A stretch of DNA of 61,703 nucleotides from DATLFP01 sp035540955 (GCA_035540955.1 DATLFP010000020.1:1-61703), one strand, 5' to 3'; numbered from the stretch's first letter, positions 1 through 8,396 are shown. Notes: generated by a model not told the origin, from the sequence alone. Program-made: numbers and translations.

Positions 1-1
1 T

Positions 2-247
2 GGCGACAACCCGTCGATGGCTCCCGAGCTCGTCTCCCCCGTCGTCGTCTGGCTCGCCGGCCCCCGCTCGGTCGGCGTGACCGGCCGCGTGCTCGAGGCG
101 GGCGGCGGCACCATCAGCGCGATCAGCGGCTGGCAGCGGGCAGAGACGATCGTGCAGGAGAACGACTCCGTGGTCGTCATCGGCGAGCGCGTCCGCGACG
201 CGCTGGCCCGGTTGCCACCACCGGTCCCGCCGTGGACGCCGAGCTAG
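2..247 (+). CDS. Short-chain dehydrogenase (SDR), C-terminal end only
   Basis: Only the last 81 codons are present; the frame is open to the left edge. The tail (SPVVVWLAG, then VTGRVLEAGGG and ISGW) is the C-terminal signature of classical SDRs of the multifunctional hydroxyacyl-CoA / 17-beta-HSD4-like group, which oxidise a hydroxyl with NAD(P). The Rossmann glycine motif and YxxxK lie outside the window, so substrate cannot be judged. It is followed directly by a luciferase-like oxidoreductase, whose longest frame overlaps this stop by 16 bases, so the two are probably co-transcribed. Confidence 0.75.
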   Translation, partial: GDNPSMAPELVSPVVVWLAGPRSVGVTGRVLEAGGGTISAISGWQRAETIVQENDSVVVIGERVRDALARLPPPVPPWTPS

Positions 248-291
248 CGGCCGCCGGAACATCGGTGCCGCGGGCATCGTTGGACGACGGG

Positions 292-1314
292 ATGCTGGGC
301 GCCGTGCTCTCTGTGCTCGACCTCTCGCCGGTGGGCGAGGGTTCCTCGCCGCGGGCGGCGCTCCAGGGCTCGATCGAGCTGGCGGCCCACGCCGAGCGGC
401 TCGGCTACCGGCGCTACTGGGTGGCCGAGCACCACAACATGCCGGGCATCGCCTCGTCGTCGCCCGCCGTCCTGCTGGCGCATGCCGCCACGGCCACCAG
501 CACCATCCGCGTGGGCTCCGGTGGCGTGATGCTGCCGAACCACGCCCCGCTCGTGATCGCCGAGCAGTTCGGGATGCTGGAGGCGCTGCATCCGGGGCGG
601 ATCGACCTCGGTCTCGGCCGCGCGCCCGGCACCGACCAGGTGACCGCCCTCGCGCTCCGCCGGTCGCGCGAGCGGATCATGGCTGACGACTTCGACTCCC
701 AGCTGGCCGAGCTGCTCGGCTACTTCAACGGCACGATCCCCGAGGATCACCCCTTCGCCCGCATCACCGCCACGCCCGGGCTCGGCTACCAGCCCGCCAT
801 CTGGCTGCTGGGTTCGAGCGACTACAGCGCCCGCCTGGCCGGCGCCCTCGGGCTGCCGTTCTCCTTCGCCCACCACTTCTCCGCCGGCAACACCGACGCC
901 GCGGTGGCGGCCTACCGCGACGCGTTCCGCCCCTCGGAGGTGCTCGCCGACCCCTACCTCATGCTCGGCGTCGCGGTGATCTGCGCCGAGTCCGATGCCC
1001 GGGCCCAGTGGCTGGCCGGCCCGGGACGGCTCGCGATGGTGCGCCTGCGGACGGGCCGACCCGGCCGCTACCCCACGCCCGAGGAGGCGGCCGAGCACAC
1101 CTTCACCCCGGCCGAGCGGGAGATCGCCCGGGGCGTGGGGCGCTCGAGTGTCGTCGGCAGCCCGGCCACCGTGCGCGCCGGCCTCGCCGAGCTCGTGGAG
1201 CGGACCGGCGCCGACGAGCTCATGATCACGACGATGACCCACGGCCACGCCGACCGGCTGGAGTCGTACCGGCTGGTCGCCGAGGAGGTCGCCGCGCTCA
1301 CCCCCGTGCGGTAG
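292..1314 (+). CDS. LLM-class flavin-dependent oxidoreductase (luciferase-like)
   Basis: A 340-residue bacterial-luciferase-like monooxygenase of the MsnO8/alkanal-monooxygenase-alpha type. Seen: the opening LSVLDLSPV, the RYWVAEHHNMPGIASSSP block, RVGSGGVMLPNHAPL and the GRIDLGLGRAPGTDQ block, all typical of this TIM-barrel family, which uses reduced FMN (or F420 in some relatives) to oxidise an organic substrate. The frame is open back to GTG 232, but homology begins right after ATG 292, so I prefer 292. The gene sits between an SDR and a patatin in the same direction, 9 bases before the latter. The substrate is unknown; no cofactor-specific residue separates FMN from F420 here. Confidence 0.85.
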   Translation: MLGAVLSVLDLSPVGEGSSPRAALQGSIELAAHAERLGYRRYWVAEHHNMPGIASSSPAVLLAHAATATSTIRVGSGGVMLPNHAPLVIAEQFGMLEALHPGRIDLGLGRAPGTDQVTALALRRSRERIMADDFDSQLAELLGYFNGTIPEDHPFARITATPGLGYQPAIWLLGSSDYSARLAGALGLPFSFAHHFSAGNTDAAVAAYRDAFRPSEVLADPYLMLGVAVICAESDARAQWLAGPGRLAMVRLRTGRPGRYPTPEEAAEHTFTPAEREIARGVGRSSVVGSPATVRAGLAELVERTGADELMITTMTHGHADRLESYRLVAEEVAALTPVR

Positions 1315-1323
1315 AACGGCCCG

Positions 1324-2238
1324 GTGCCGACCGTCGCCCTCGTGCTGGGCGCCGGGGGCGTGACCGGCGGCGCCTTCCACGCCGGCGTTCTCGCCGCCCT
1401 CGCCGAGACAACGGGCTGGGACCCGCGGTCGGCGGCGCTCGTGGTCGGCACGTCGGCGGGCGCCGCCACCGGTGCCGCACTCCGGGCCGGGCTCCCCGCG
1501 CCCGACCTCGCCGCCCGCGCCCTCGGCGACCAGCTGAGCGAGGAGGGGCGCGACGTGCTGCGCCGCGCGGGCGCACCGGTCGCGCCGCCGCCGGTCCCCC
1601 GCCGGCCCCGCGCCCGACTCGGCCCGCCGGCGGGACTCGGCGCGCTGGCCGGCGCCCTGCGGCGGCCGTGGCGGGTGCGACCCGGGGCGGTGCTCGCCGG
1701 GCTGCTGCCCGCCGGGTCCGTGCCGACCGACGACATCAGCGGCGGGATCGGGGCGCTCCACCCGGCGGGCTGGCCGGCGGCTTCGCTGTGGGTGTGCGCG
1801 GTGCGCCTCGACGACGGCGCGCTCGTGGTCTTCGGCCGGGACCCCTCCCGGGCGACGGTCGGGGAGGCCGTCGCCGCGTCGTGCGCGATCCCCGGTTGGT
1901 TCGCGCCCGTCGAGATCGATGGCGCCCGCTACGTCGACGGCGGCGCCCACTCCTTCACCAACGTCGCCGAGGTGGCACCGCAGCGGCCGGACCTGGTCGT
2001 CGTGAGCTCCCCGCTCTCCCGGTACGGACCCGGTCGGGCCCAGCTCGCGCTCGAGGTGCAGCGCGTCCGCCGCCGGAACATCCCCGTCGTCACCTTCGAA
2101 CCGACCGGCGAGGTGGCGAGCGCGATGGGCGCCAACGCCATGGACCCGTCCCGCCGGCCGGCCGTGGTCCGGGCGGCCCGGACGATGGCTCGGCGGCGGG
2201 TCGAGGACCTGGGCGACCGGCTGTCCGCGCTCGGCTGA
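1324..2238 (+). CDS. Patatin-like phospholipase
   Basis: A 304-residue patatin-family serine acyl hydrolase. The glycine-rich oxyanion loop GAGGVTGGAFHAG (residues 9-21) is followed by the nucleophile elbow GTSAG (42-46, Ser44), and the second catalytic residue is in the DGG motif near residue 205 (YVDGGAHSF). Together these form the Ser-Asp dyad. The family deacylates lipids; no signal peptide is visible, so it is probably cytoplasmic. It starts at GTG, 9 bases after the oxidoreductase stop, suggesting one transcript. The segment 80-130 is rich in Pro/Arg/Ala and poorly conserved. Confidence 0.88.
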   Translation: MPTVALVLGAGGVTGGAFHAGVLAALAETTGWDPRSAALVVGTSAGAATGAALRAGLPAPDLAARALGDQLSEEGRDVLRRAGAPVAPPPVPRRPRARLGPPAGLGALAGALRRPWRVRPGAVLAGLLPAGSVPTDDISGGIGALHPAGWPAASLWVCAVRLDDGALVVFGRDPSRATVGEAVAASCAIPGWFAPVEIDGARYVDGGAHSFTNVAEVAPQRPDLVVVSSPLSRYGPGRAQLALEVQRVRRRNIPVVTFEPTGEVASAMGANAMDPSRRPAVVRAARTMARRRVEDLGDRLSALG

Positions 2239-2242
2239 GCAG

Positions 2243-2248
2243 TAGCGT
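2243..2248 (+). promoter_or_regulatory. Leaderless -10 box of P450 (2256)
   Basis: TAGCGT, 7 bases before ATG 2256. The spacing puts the transcription start at or next to the start codon; no Shine-Dalgarno is seen. Confidence 0.5.
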
Positions 2249-2255
2249 CTCCCGC

Positions 2256-3473
2256 ATGGCCACTTCCGTGCACGAGCTGGACCTGCCCGAGGTCGACCTG
2301 TTCGGGCTCGAGCGGGCGGAGGCGATCGCCACCTTCAACGCCATCCGCGGCGAAAGCTGGATCGCCCGGATGCCGTTCGGCTACATGGTGATGGACTACG
2401 AGGACGTCGTCGCCATCCTGCGCGAACGGCGGTTCCACTCGGCGCTGTCGGTCCTGCCGCAGATGCAGGGCGTCCAGGAGGACGTCCTCGATCGCGGCGA
2501 TCGCCAGTCCATCCTCTCGATGGAGGGTCCCGAGCACGCCCGCCTCCGCCGCCTGGCGGCGCCGGCGTTCACGCCGAAGGCGGCCGACCGGCTCCGGCCG
2601 TTCATGCGGGAGGTGATCGACGGCCTGGTCGACCCGTTCGTCCCGACCGGCCGGATCGAGCTCGTGAACGATGTGTGCGACCCGTACCCGATCCCCATCA
2701 TCTGCGAGCTCCTCGGGGCGCCGAAGGAGGACTGGAAGCTGTTCTCGGCGTGGGCGACCGACATCTTCCGCATCTTCAACAACGACATCGAGAACGACGC
2801 CGAGCGGATCAAGGCGGCGTCGGCCGAGCTCGACGACTACGTCCGGGCGATGATCGCCGACCGCCGCGACAAGCCGGCCGACGATCTCCTCAGCGACATG
2901 ATCGCGGCCGAGGAGGCCGGCGATCGGATGTCGACCGACGAGCTCGTGATGATGACCGAGGCCGTGCTCATGGCCGGCACCGACACGACCCGCAACCAGC
3001 TCGCGTGCTCGGTGGCCCTGTTCACCGAGCACCCCGAGCAGTGGGCGCTGCTGGCCGACCAGCCCGACCTCGCGAGCCGGGCGGTCGAGGAGTCGATGCG
3101 CTACCTCGGCGCCGTGCGGGGCACCGCCCGCGTGGCGTCGGAGGACATCGAGTACCGCGACGTGCTGTTCCCGGCCGGGACGCTCGTGGCGACGAGCCTC
3201 GCCGGCGCCAACTTCGACGAGTCGGTGTGGCCGGAGCCGATGCGGTTCGACATCACCCGCGAGCCGTCGACGAAGCCGCAGATGACCTTCGGGTCAGGCA
3301 TCCACTTCTGCCTCGGGGCGAACCTCGCCCGTGCCGAGCTCCAGGAAGCGCTTCCCCTCCTCGCCCGCCGCCTGCCCGACCTCGGCACGTACGCCCCCGT
3401 GGAGTTCAAGCCGGCAACAGTGGGCATCTGGGGCCCGTCGAAGCTCCCCCTCACCTTCACGCCCGGCCACTGA
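2256..3473 (+). CDS. Cytochrome P450
   Basis: A complete 405-residue soluble bacterial P450. Seen: the I-helix oxygen-activation motif AGTDTT (about 239-244), the K-helix ExxR (EESMR, about 278-282) and the heme loop FGSGIHFCLG (345-354) with Cys352 as axial ligand. It is a class-I type needing a ferredoxin and reductase; a [3Fe-4S] ferredoxin is encoded 450 bases downstream on the other strand. The frame runs open upstream, but ATG 2256 is chosen because the P450 N-terminus begins there and TAGCGT lies 7 bases before it. Substrate unknown; the neighbours hint at lipid or steroid hydroxylation. Confidence 0.93.
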   Translation: MATSVHELDLPEVDLFGLERAEAIATFNAIRGESWIARMPFGYMVMDYEDVVAILRERRFHSALSVLPQMQGVQEDVLDRGDRQSILSMEGPEHARLRRLAAPAFTPKAADRLRPFMREVIDGLVDPFVPTGRIELVNDVCDPYPIPIICELLGAPKEDWKLFSAWATDIFRIFNNDIENDAERIKAASAELDDYVRAMIADRRDKPADDLLSDMIAAEEAGDRMSTDELVMMTEAVLMAGTDTTRNQLACSVALFTEHPEQWALLADQPDLASRAVEESMRYLGAVRGTARVASEDIEYRDVLFPAGTLVATSLAGANFDESVWPEPMRFDITREPSTKPQMTFGSGIHFCLGANLARAELQEALPLLARRLPDLGTYAPVEFKPATVGIWGPSKLPLTFTPGH

Positions 3474-3527
3474 CATCGGGCCGTTCGGCCCTGGCCGCGA
3501 CCGGCGCCCTCAGGTCACCGTGATCGC

Positions 3528-3914
3528 ATGCAGCAGCGATCGTGCAACGGCTACCTGATCCGCACCACCGCCCGGCGCCCGCGCATCCTCGTGGAGGACG
3601 ACTCGCTCGATCCCACGACCCTCGATCTGTCGCCGCCCGGAGCGGGCGCCTTCGAGATCGTGACCTGCGGCGGGCCCGAGGACGGTGAGGCATGCCCGCT
3701 GGTCGTCGATGGGACCTGCCCGGCGGGCCGGCCCGATGTCGTGGTGTCGGCCTTCGGTGCCTCCAACCCCTGGGCCACATCGGTGCGCGCGGCGTGGGCC
3801 CGCGACGGCGTCCCGGTGGCCGAGGTGCACCCCGATGAGCTTCCCCTCGTGTGGCCGGCCCATCTCGGGGCTGCCCAGCGAGCCTTCTTCGCCACGGGCG
3901 ACGAAGACGGCTGA
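3528..3914 (+). CDS. Hypothetical Cys-containing protein
   Basis: A 128-residue protein I cannot assign with certainty. It has a central segment FEIVTCGGPEDGEACPL followed by GTCPAGRPDVVVSAFG, giving three cysteines spaced like those of small actinobacterial proteins in which C..GP....CP.....C precedes a hydrophobic strand. No signal peptide or membrane segment is visible. CACCGT sits 6 bases before ATG 3528, a weak leaderless-type -10. It is convergent with the ferredoxin gene, only 4 bases apart. A metal- or thiol-related role is conceivable but not shown. Confidence 0.6.
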   Translation: MQQRSCNGYLIRTTARRPRILVEDDSLDPTTLDLSPPGAGAFEIVTCGGPEDGEACPLVVDGTCPAGRPDVVVSAFGASNPWATSVRAAWARDGVPVAEVHPDELPLVWPAHLGAAQRAFFATGDEDG

Positions 3915-3918
3915 GCGC

Positions 3919-4113
3919 TCACTCGACGGTGATCGCGTACTCCGGGCAGTTGTCGGCGGCGAGACGGGCGGCGCCTTCGAGCTCCGGGGGCACGTCGGCG
4001 CCTTCGAGCAGCAGCACGGCGTAGCCCTCGTCGTCGGACTCGAAGAGGTCGGGGGACAGCGCGTAGCAGCGGCCGTGCCCCTGGCACTTCTCGTTGTCGA
4101 GCCTGATCTTCAC
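3919..4113 (-). CDS. [3Fe-4S]-type ferredoxin, P450 redox partner
   Basis: A 64-residue ferredoxin. Seen: CQGHGRC near the N-terminus and a third cysteine in DNCPEY near the C-terminus. This three-cysteine arrangement, with the fourth position replaced by Gly/His, is typical of the [3Fe-4S] ferredoxins that donate electrons to actinobacterial P450s. The GTG start overlaps the P450 stop by 4 bases (GTGA), so the two proteins are translationally coupled and very probably partners. The acidic surface (ESDDEGY, LEGADVPPELE) is normal for this family. No ferredoxin reductase gene is in the window. Confidence 0.9.
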   Translation of the reverse strand: MKIRLDNEKCQGHGRCYALSPDLFESDDEGYAVLLLEGADVPPELEGAARLAADNCPEYAITVE

Positions 4114-5333
4114 GGGTTGATCCTCACGGGAAGCTCGCGGGGCCCACGGACCTGTCCCGTGGACCAACGGACGGTCTCGGTGGCGTCCAGCTCGAAGTCG
4201 GGGAACCGCTTCATCCACTCGTCGATGGCGACGGTGACCTCCATGCGGGCGAGGTTCGAGCCGAGACACCGGTGGATGCCGAGGCCGAAGGCCACGTGGC
4301 GGTTGCGCTGGCGGTCGATGACGAACTCGTCGGCGCGCTCGAAGGCCTCGGGGTCGCGGTTGGCGGCCGGGAACGGCAGCAGGGTCCAGTCGCTCTCCTT
4401 CATGCACACGCCGCCGACCTCGACGTCCTTGGCAACGATGCGGGCCATCGTGACGGGCGCGTAGACGCGGAGGAACTCCTCCACGGCGAACGGCAGGACG
4501 TCGGGATCCTCGACCAACCGGCGCCGGTCCTCGGGGTGCTGCGCCAGGTGCCACAAGCTGGCACCGATCGACGACCAGGTGGTGTCGATGCCGGCGATCA
4601 GGAGGAGGGCGATGGTGCCGCCGATGTGGTCGCCCGAGAGCTTCTCGCCGTTCATCTCGACGTTCATGAGGAAGTCGATCAGATCGCCTTCCTTCGGGTG
4701 CTGCTGGCGCTCCTCCACCTTCTGGCGGAGGTAGTGGTCGAGCGTGTCCTCGTACTCGATGTCGTGGTCGGCGCCGGGGGCCTCGAGGATCCGGTAGATG
4801 AAGCCCCGGAACTTGTCGCCGTCCTCCTCCGGCAAGCCGAGCATCTCGGCGATCACCCGGACCGGGATGTGCTGGGTGTAGTCGCGAGCGGCATCGACGT
4901 CCTCGCCGGCTCGGAGCTTGGCGTCGATGGCGTCGAGCAGCTCGACGCACACCTTCCGGGTCGCCGGCTCCCACTTGGCGATCTCCTTCGGCGAGAAGGC
5001 GGGGAGCAGGATGCGCCGCGACTCCTGGTGGAAGGGCGGATCGGAGGTGATCGGCGGCGCGAAGCCGCGCGGACGGGTCTCGCCGGTCGGCTTGAAGTCG
5101 TTGACGATCACGAACTCCGAGCTGAAGTGCTCGGTGTCGTGGGCGATGGCCGCCACGTCGGCGTGGTTGACCGGCAGCCAGGCGCCCCCGAACCGCTCGG
5201 TGTGGGCGACCGGGCACCGGTCACGGAGCTCCTCCCAGATCTCCGGCGCCCGCGCCGCGTAGTCGGGATGGGTGTGGTCGAAGTCGCTGGCCCAGTCCGT
5301 CACGGGGGGCTTGCCGGTGGTCATGGCACCCAT
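4110..5333 (-). CDS. Cytochrome P450
   Basis: A 407-residue P450. Motifs: AGIDTTWSS in the I helix, EEFLR as ExxR, and FGLGIHRCLG around the heme cysteine. The sequence style (FSSEFVIVNDF, PPITSDPPFHQESRRILLPAFSP) resembles actinobacterial P450s acting on terpenoids or aromatic rings, but I cannot name the substrate. Of two in-frame ATGs (5333, 5324), 5333 is chosen because GGGAGGT lies 6 bases upstream, a strong ribosome site; unlike many genes here this one has a leader. It is coupled to the downstream ferredoxin and lies downstream of an SDR, which could oxidise the P450-made alcohol. Confidence 0.93.
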   Translation of the reverse strand: MGAMTTGKPPVTDWASDFDHTHPDYAARAPEIWEELRDRCPVAHTERFGGAWLPVNHADVAAIAHDTEHFSSEFVIVNDFKPTGETRPRGFAPPITSDPPFHQESRRILLPAFSPKEIAKWEPATRKVCVELLDAIDAKLRAGEDVDAARDYTQHIPVRVIAEMLGLPEEDGDKFRGFIYRILEAPGADHDIEYEDTLDHYLRQKVEERQQHPKEGDLIDFLMNVEMNGEKLSGDHIGGTIALLLIAGIDTTWSSIGASLWHLAQHPEDRRRLVEDPDVLPFAVEEFLRVYAPVTMARIVAKDVEVGGVCMKESDWTLLPFPAANRDPEAFERADEFVIDRQRNRHVAFGLGIHRCLGSNLARMEVTVAIDEWMKRFPDFELDATETVRWSTGQVRGPRELPVRINP

Positions 5334-5389
5334 CGTGCCACCTCCCATGCCGAACACCCAGGTGCGCCCCGTCCCCACCGCACCGTTCT

Positions 5390-5429
5390 GTGTCGATCTG
5401 CCCCCTGAACACCGGGGGTGGATCGACAC
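5390..5429 (-). terminator. Stem-loop between SDR and P450
   Basis: A 9-bp perfect stem GTGTCGATC/GATCGACAC, two G-T wobbles, then CCCCC/GGGGG around an 8-base loop. It begins 8 bases after the SDR stop on the minus strand. There is no U-tract, so it could be a tail-less terminator or an mRNA-stability element separating SDR from the P450-ferredoxin pair. Confidence 0.5.
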
Positions 5430-5436
5430 GAACCGG

Positions 5437-6399
5437 TCAGGTCTGGTTGCCGGGGAGGACGCCGGTGATGGTGCCCAGCGACAGGCCGTCGTAGGCGGCG
5501 TGGGGGTCCTTGCGCACCGCCTCGTCGAGGGCGACGGCGTCGTCACCCACCAGCACCCGCCACTCCTCCTTGCGCACGGCGTCGAGGATGACGGTCGCCG
5601 CCTGGGCGGCGGTCGTCGGGGCGTTGTCACGGAAGCCCTCGCCCATCATCTTGATCAACCCCCGCAGCGCATCGTCGTCGAGGTTCTCGACCGGCATCCC
5701 CCGGCGCGCCATGTTCGCCCGCATCTCGGCGATCTCCTCGGCGGTGAGCTCGCCGTCGGAGCTCGACAGGATCTTGCGGCTGTTGATCATGATGTCGGTG
5801 CCGATGTGGCCGGGCATCACCACGCTCACCTTCACGTGCGGCGCGTTGACCTTGCAGTCCTCCATGAGGGCCTCCGAGAAGCCCTTCACCGCGAACTTCG
5901 CCGAGCTGTAGGCGGTGTGGGGGATGCCGGGACCGAGCGCCGCCCAGAACCCGTTGACGCTGCTCGTGTTGACGATGTGGCCCTCGTCGCTGGCCACCAC
6001 CAGCGGCACGAACGCTCTGCAGCAGTTGTAGACGCCACCCCAGCACACGGCGAAGGTGCGATCCCACTCGTCGCGCCGGCCGGCGATGAAGCTCCCGCCG
6101 CCCCCGATCCCGGCGTTGTTGAACAGCAGGTTGACGTGATCGGTCTGGTGCTTCTCCACGACCTCGTCGCGGAAGCGGTTCACCTGCGCCTCGTCGGACA
6201 CGTCACACAGGTGGGTGGTGATCTTGGTGCCCTCCGGCGCCATGGCCGCCGCCCGCAGCGCGGTCTCTCCCATGTTGTCGGCGTTCACGTCGCACATGGC
6301 GATCGAGCAGCCCTCTTGCGCGAGCTGCACGACCAGCTCGCGGCCCATCCCCGTCCCGCCGCCGGTGACGACGGCGAGCTTTCCCTCGAAGGAATCCAT
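5437..6399 (-). CDS. SDR-family oxidoreductase
   Basis: A 320-residue classical SDR. Seen: the NAD(P)-binding loop TGGGTGMG (residues 12-19), NNAG near 94-97, the active-site Ser in NTSSVNG, and YSSAK (catalytic Tyr/Lys). An Asp after beta-2 (CDVNAD) favours NAD over NADP. The C-terminal about 60 residues extend beyond the usual 250-residue core, as in many actinobacterial SDRs paired with P450s. TAGGTT lies 8 bases before ATG 6399, suggesting its own leaderless promoter. It lies upstream of the P450-ferredoxin pair in the same direction. Likely substrate: an alcohol or ketone of a lipid or aromatic, by context only. Confidence 0.9.
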   Translation of the reverse strand: MDSFEGKLAVVTGGGTGMGRELVVQLAQEGCSIAMCDVNADNMGETALRAAAMAPEGTKITTHLCDVSDEAQVNRFRDEVVEKHQTDHVNLLFNNAGIGGGGSFIAGRRDEWDRTFAVCWGGVYNCCRAFVPLVVASDEGHIVNTSSVNGFWAALGPGIPHTAYSSAKFAVKGFSEALMEDCKVNAPHVKVSVVMPGHIGTDIMINSRKILSSSDGELTAEEIAEMRANMARRGMPVENLDDDALRGLIKMMGEGFRDNAPTTAAQAATVILDAVRKEEWRVLVGDDAVALDEAVRKDPHAAYDGLSLGTITGVLPGNQT

Positions 6400-6407
6400 G
6401 GCCGGGG

Positions 6408-6413
6408 AACCTA
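6408..6413 (-). promoter_or_regulatory. Leaderless -10 box of SDR (6399)
   Basis: TAGGTT on the minus strand, 8 bases before ATG 6399. Confidence 0.5.
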
Positions 6414-6438
6414 ACGCCGGCGTGCGGGCGCCGTCGCC

Positions 6439-7338
6439 TCAGAGGAGGCCGCTACGGGACAGCAGGTCGTCGAGCCGGGCCTCCAGCTCGGGGGTCGCCG
6501 GCATCATCGGCAAGCGGTGCTCGTTGGTCGGCATGATGCCGAGCCGGCGCAGCATGTACTTGATGGGGATGGGGTTCGTGTCCCAGAAGACGGCCTGGTT
6601 CATCTCGAAAAGGGCGTCGTGCTGCTTGCGGGCGGCCTCGAGGTCGCCGGCCACCGTCGAGGCGTAGAGCCCGGCGATCTCGGCGGGCGCCACGTTCCCG
6701 ACGGCGTTCATGAGGCCCGTCGCGCCCACGGCGAGCATCGGCAGGCTCAGCTCTTCGAGGCCGACGAAGATGCGCACGTCGTCGCCGAGCCGGCGCCGGA
6801 CGTCGCTCACGTAGCCGAGGTCGTTCACCGCGTGCTTGAGGCCGGCGAAGGTGGGCACTGCCTCGGCGATCTGCTCAACCGTGCTGGGCGGCACGTCGAC
6901 GGCCGTGCGCCCCGGGATGTGGTACACGAGCAGCGGCAGGTCGGTCCGGGCCCCGATGTCGCGGAAGTACTCCACGAGGCCCCGCTGCGGGGGACGGACG
7001 TAGTACGGCGTGACGACGAGCAGGGCGTCGGCTCCCACCGCCGCGGCGTGCACGGTGAGCGAGCAGGTCTCGTCGTGGCTCTGTGAGCCCGTCGCCGCCA
7101 CCACCGGCACCCGGCCGTCGGTCGCCTCGACGGCGACCCGCACGAGCTCGTCGCGCTCGCGCATCGTGAGCGTGCTGGGCTCCGCGGTCGTCCCGTTCAC
7201 GGTGATGCCGTGCGAGCCACCCTGGATCTGACGCTCGACGAGCGCGGCGTACGCGTCGTAGTCGACCTCGCCGTCGCGGAACGGCGTGACCAGCGGCGGG
7301 TACGACCCCCGAAGGAACTCGGCCTCCAGCTCGATCAC
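6439..7338 (-). CDS. DapA-family (dihydrodipicolinate synthase-like) aldolase/hydratase
   Basis: A 299-residue class-I aldolase of the DapA/N-acetylneuraminate lyase superfamily. Seen: NGTTAEPSTLT (the TT motif), VTPYYVRPPQ, the catalytic Tyr in YHIPGRT, and the Schiff-base Lys in GLKHAVNDL. These match DapA closely, yet the gene is the last of a catabolic operon with a ring-cleaving dioxygenase. Known family members in aromatic degradation (NahE, PhdJ) split ring-cleavage products to pyruvate and an aldehyde, so a retro-aldol role is my inference; lysine biosynthesis is the alternative. The GTG start overlaps the cupin stop by 4 bases. Confidence 0.85.
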   Translation of the reverse strand: MIELEAEFLRGSYPPLVTPFRDGEVDYDAYAALVERQIQGGSHGITVNGTTAEPSTLTMRERDELVRVAVEATDGRVPVVAATGSQSHDETCSLTVHAAAVGADALLVVTPYYVRPPQRGLVEYFRDIGARTDLPLLVYHIPGRTAVDVPPSTVEQIAEAVPTFAGLKHAVNDLGYVSDVRRRLGDDVRIFVGLEELSLPMLAVGATGLMNAVGNVAPAEIAGLYASTVAGDLEAARKQHDALFEMNQAVFWDTNPIPIKYMLRRLGIMPTNEHRLPMMPATPELEARLDDLLSRSGLL

Positions 7339-8396
7339 AGCGCTCGACGGTTGGTCGCGAAGCCCTTCGAGGTGCCGAGCATGCGGGGCGGGTGCTTGAG
7401 GTCCTCCTGCCACAGCAGCGAGTCCATCGCGAGGTTCAGCGGGCTGTCCTGGATCGTGAGCTCGTAGACGTCTTCGCCGTGCGAGGCGTGCCGGTGGATC
7501 GCCCACCCCGGAGCGGTGAGCATGAGGTCGCCGGCCCGCCACTCGTAGCGCCGGCCGGCGACGAGGCTGTCACCCTCACCGGAGAAGAAGTAGTTGATGG
7601 CGGCGGCGACATGACGATGCGGACGGTCGACGATGTCCGCCGGCCGAAGGCACATCGTGGCGAAGAAGCTGAACGTGGTGCCGTTCGTCCTCCCCGTCGA
7701 CGGGTTGTAGAGGAGGTAGAGGCGCCGACCCTTGTACGACTCGCCGAGGGCGTGCAGCTTGTCGAGCCGCGCCTTCACCTCGGTCCACCGCCAGTGCAGC
7801 GGCTTCGACTCGATGCGGGGCGGGTCGATCAGCCGCTCGTAGGAGAGGAGCTGCGCGCCGCCGTCGAGGTCGATGAGGTGGTCGATGTCGGATCGGTCGC
7901 CCTCCTCGACGGTCGCCATTGCCTCCGGGGGCGGGAAGTCGGTCTCCACCACGTGCACCCGCATCTTCTCGAGCAGGGGCGCGTTGCTGTAGGCCAGCCG
8001 GGCGTGGATCCCGGTGCTGGTGTTGCGGTACGTGTACGGGGCCATCGACGGGGTGCACCACACGTCGTACTGATCGAAGTCGAACGTGACACCCCCGACG
8101 GTCGCCTCGCCCGCACCGTGCAGGCAGAACCCGACCGAGGTCGAGTTGTGGCGGATCGGTGAGGTCGCTTCGCCGGGCAGGAGCACCTCGAGCGCCACCT
8201 CGATGCCCGGCGCCAGCCCGAGACCCGGCTCGGTCGCCATCGGATGGGCGAGAACGGAGCGACGGCGGCCGTCGTCAGGGCGGGGACGCGACGTCAGCCG
8301 CTCGATCTCGGCGTCGATGTCCTCCCGGCGCACGACGATCGGGTCCCACCACTCGACGGGGCGGGGTGGCGCCCCGCTCTGATCGATGAAGCTCAT
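7335..8396 (-). CDS. Two-cupin ring-cleavage dioxygenase (gentisate/1-hydroxy-2-naphthoate dioxygenase-like)
   Basis: A 353-residue bicupin. The N-terminal cupin (about 80-160) carries RHNSTSVGFCLHGAGEA; the C-terminal cupin (about 250-340) carries PHRHVAAAINYFFSGEG and WAIHRHASHG. The family are Fe(II) enzymes opening gentisate, salicylate or hydroxynaphthoate rings with O2. In characterised members the HxH...H iron site is in the N-terminal cupin; here the clearest HRH...H set is in the C-terminal one (see findings). The ATG overlaps the upstream stop (ATGA), and the stop overlaps the next GTG. It sits between an ornithine-cyclodeaminase-like enzyme and a DapA-like aldolase, consistent with the central step of an aromatic pathway. 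Confidence 0.82.
   Translation of the reverse strand: MSFIDQSGAPPRPVEWWDPIVVRREDIDAEIERLTSRPRPDDGRRRSVLAHPMATEPGLGLAPGIEVALEVLLPGEATSPIRHNSTSVGFCLHGAGEATVGGVTFDFDQYDVWCTPSMAPYTYRNTSTGIHARLAYSNAPLLEKMRVHVVETDFPPPEAMATVEEGDRSDIDHLIDLDGGAQLLSYERLIDPPRIESKPLHWRWTEVKARLDKLHALGESYKGRRLYLLYNPSTGRTNGTTFSFFATMCLRPADIVDRPHRHVAAAINYFFSGEGDSLVAGRRYEWRAGDLMLTAPGWAIHRHASHGEDVYELTIQDSPLNLAMDSLLWQEDLKHPPRMLGTSKGFATNRRAL

Noticed and set aside
1008..2255. Upstream extension of the first P450, giving an 821-codon frame that might suggest a fusion
   Set aside because: The upstream part overlaps the luciferase-like and patatin genes and is Arg/Gly-rich noise. The P450 N-terminus begins at 2256, right after a -10 box.
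6439..7338. Taking the DapA-like gene as the lysine-biosynthesis dapA
   Set aside because: Motifs fit, but it is last in a catabolic operon with translational coupling to a ring-cleaving enzyme. No other lysine gene is near, so a catabolic aldolase is more likely, though not proved.
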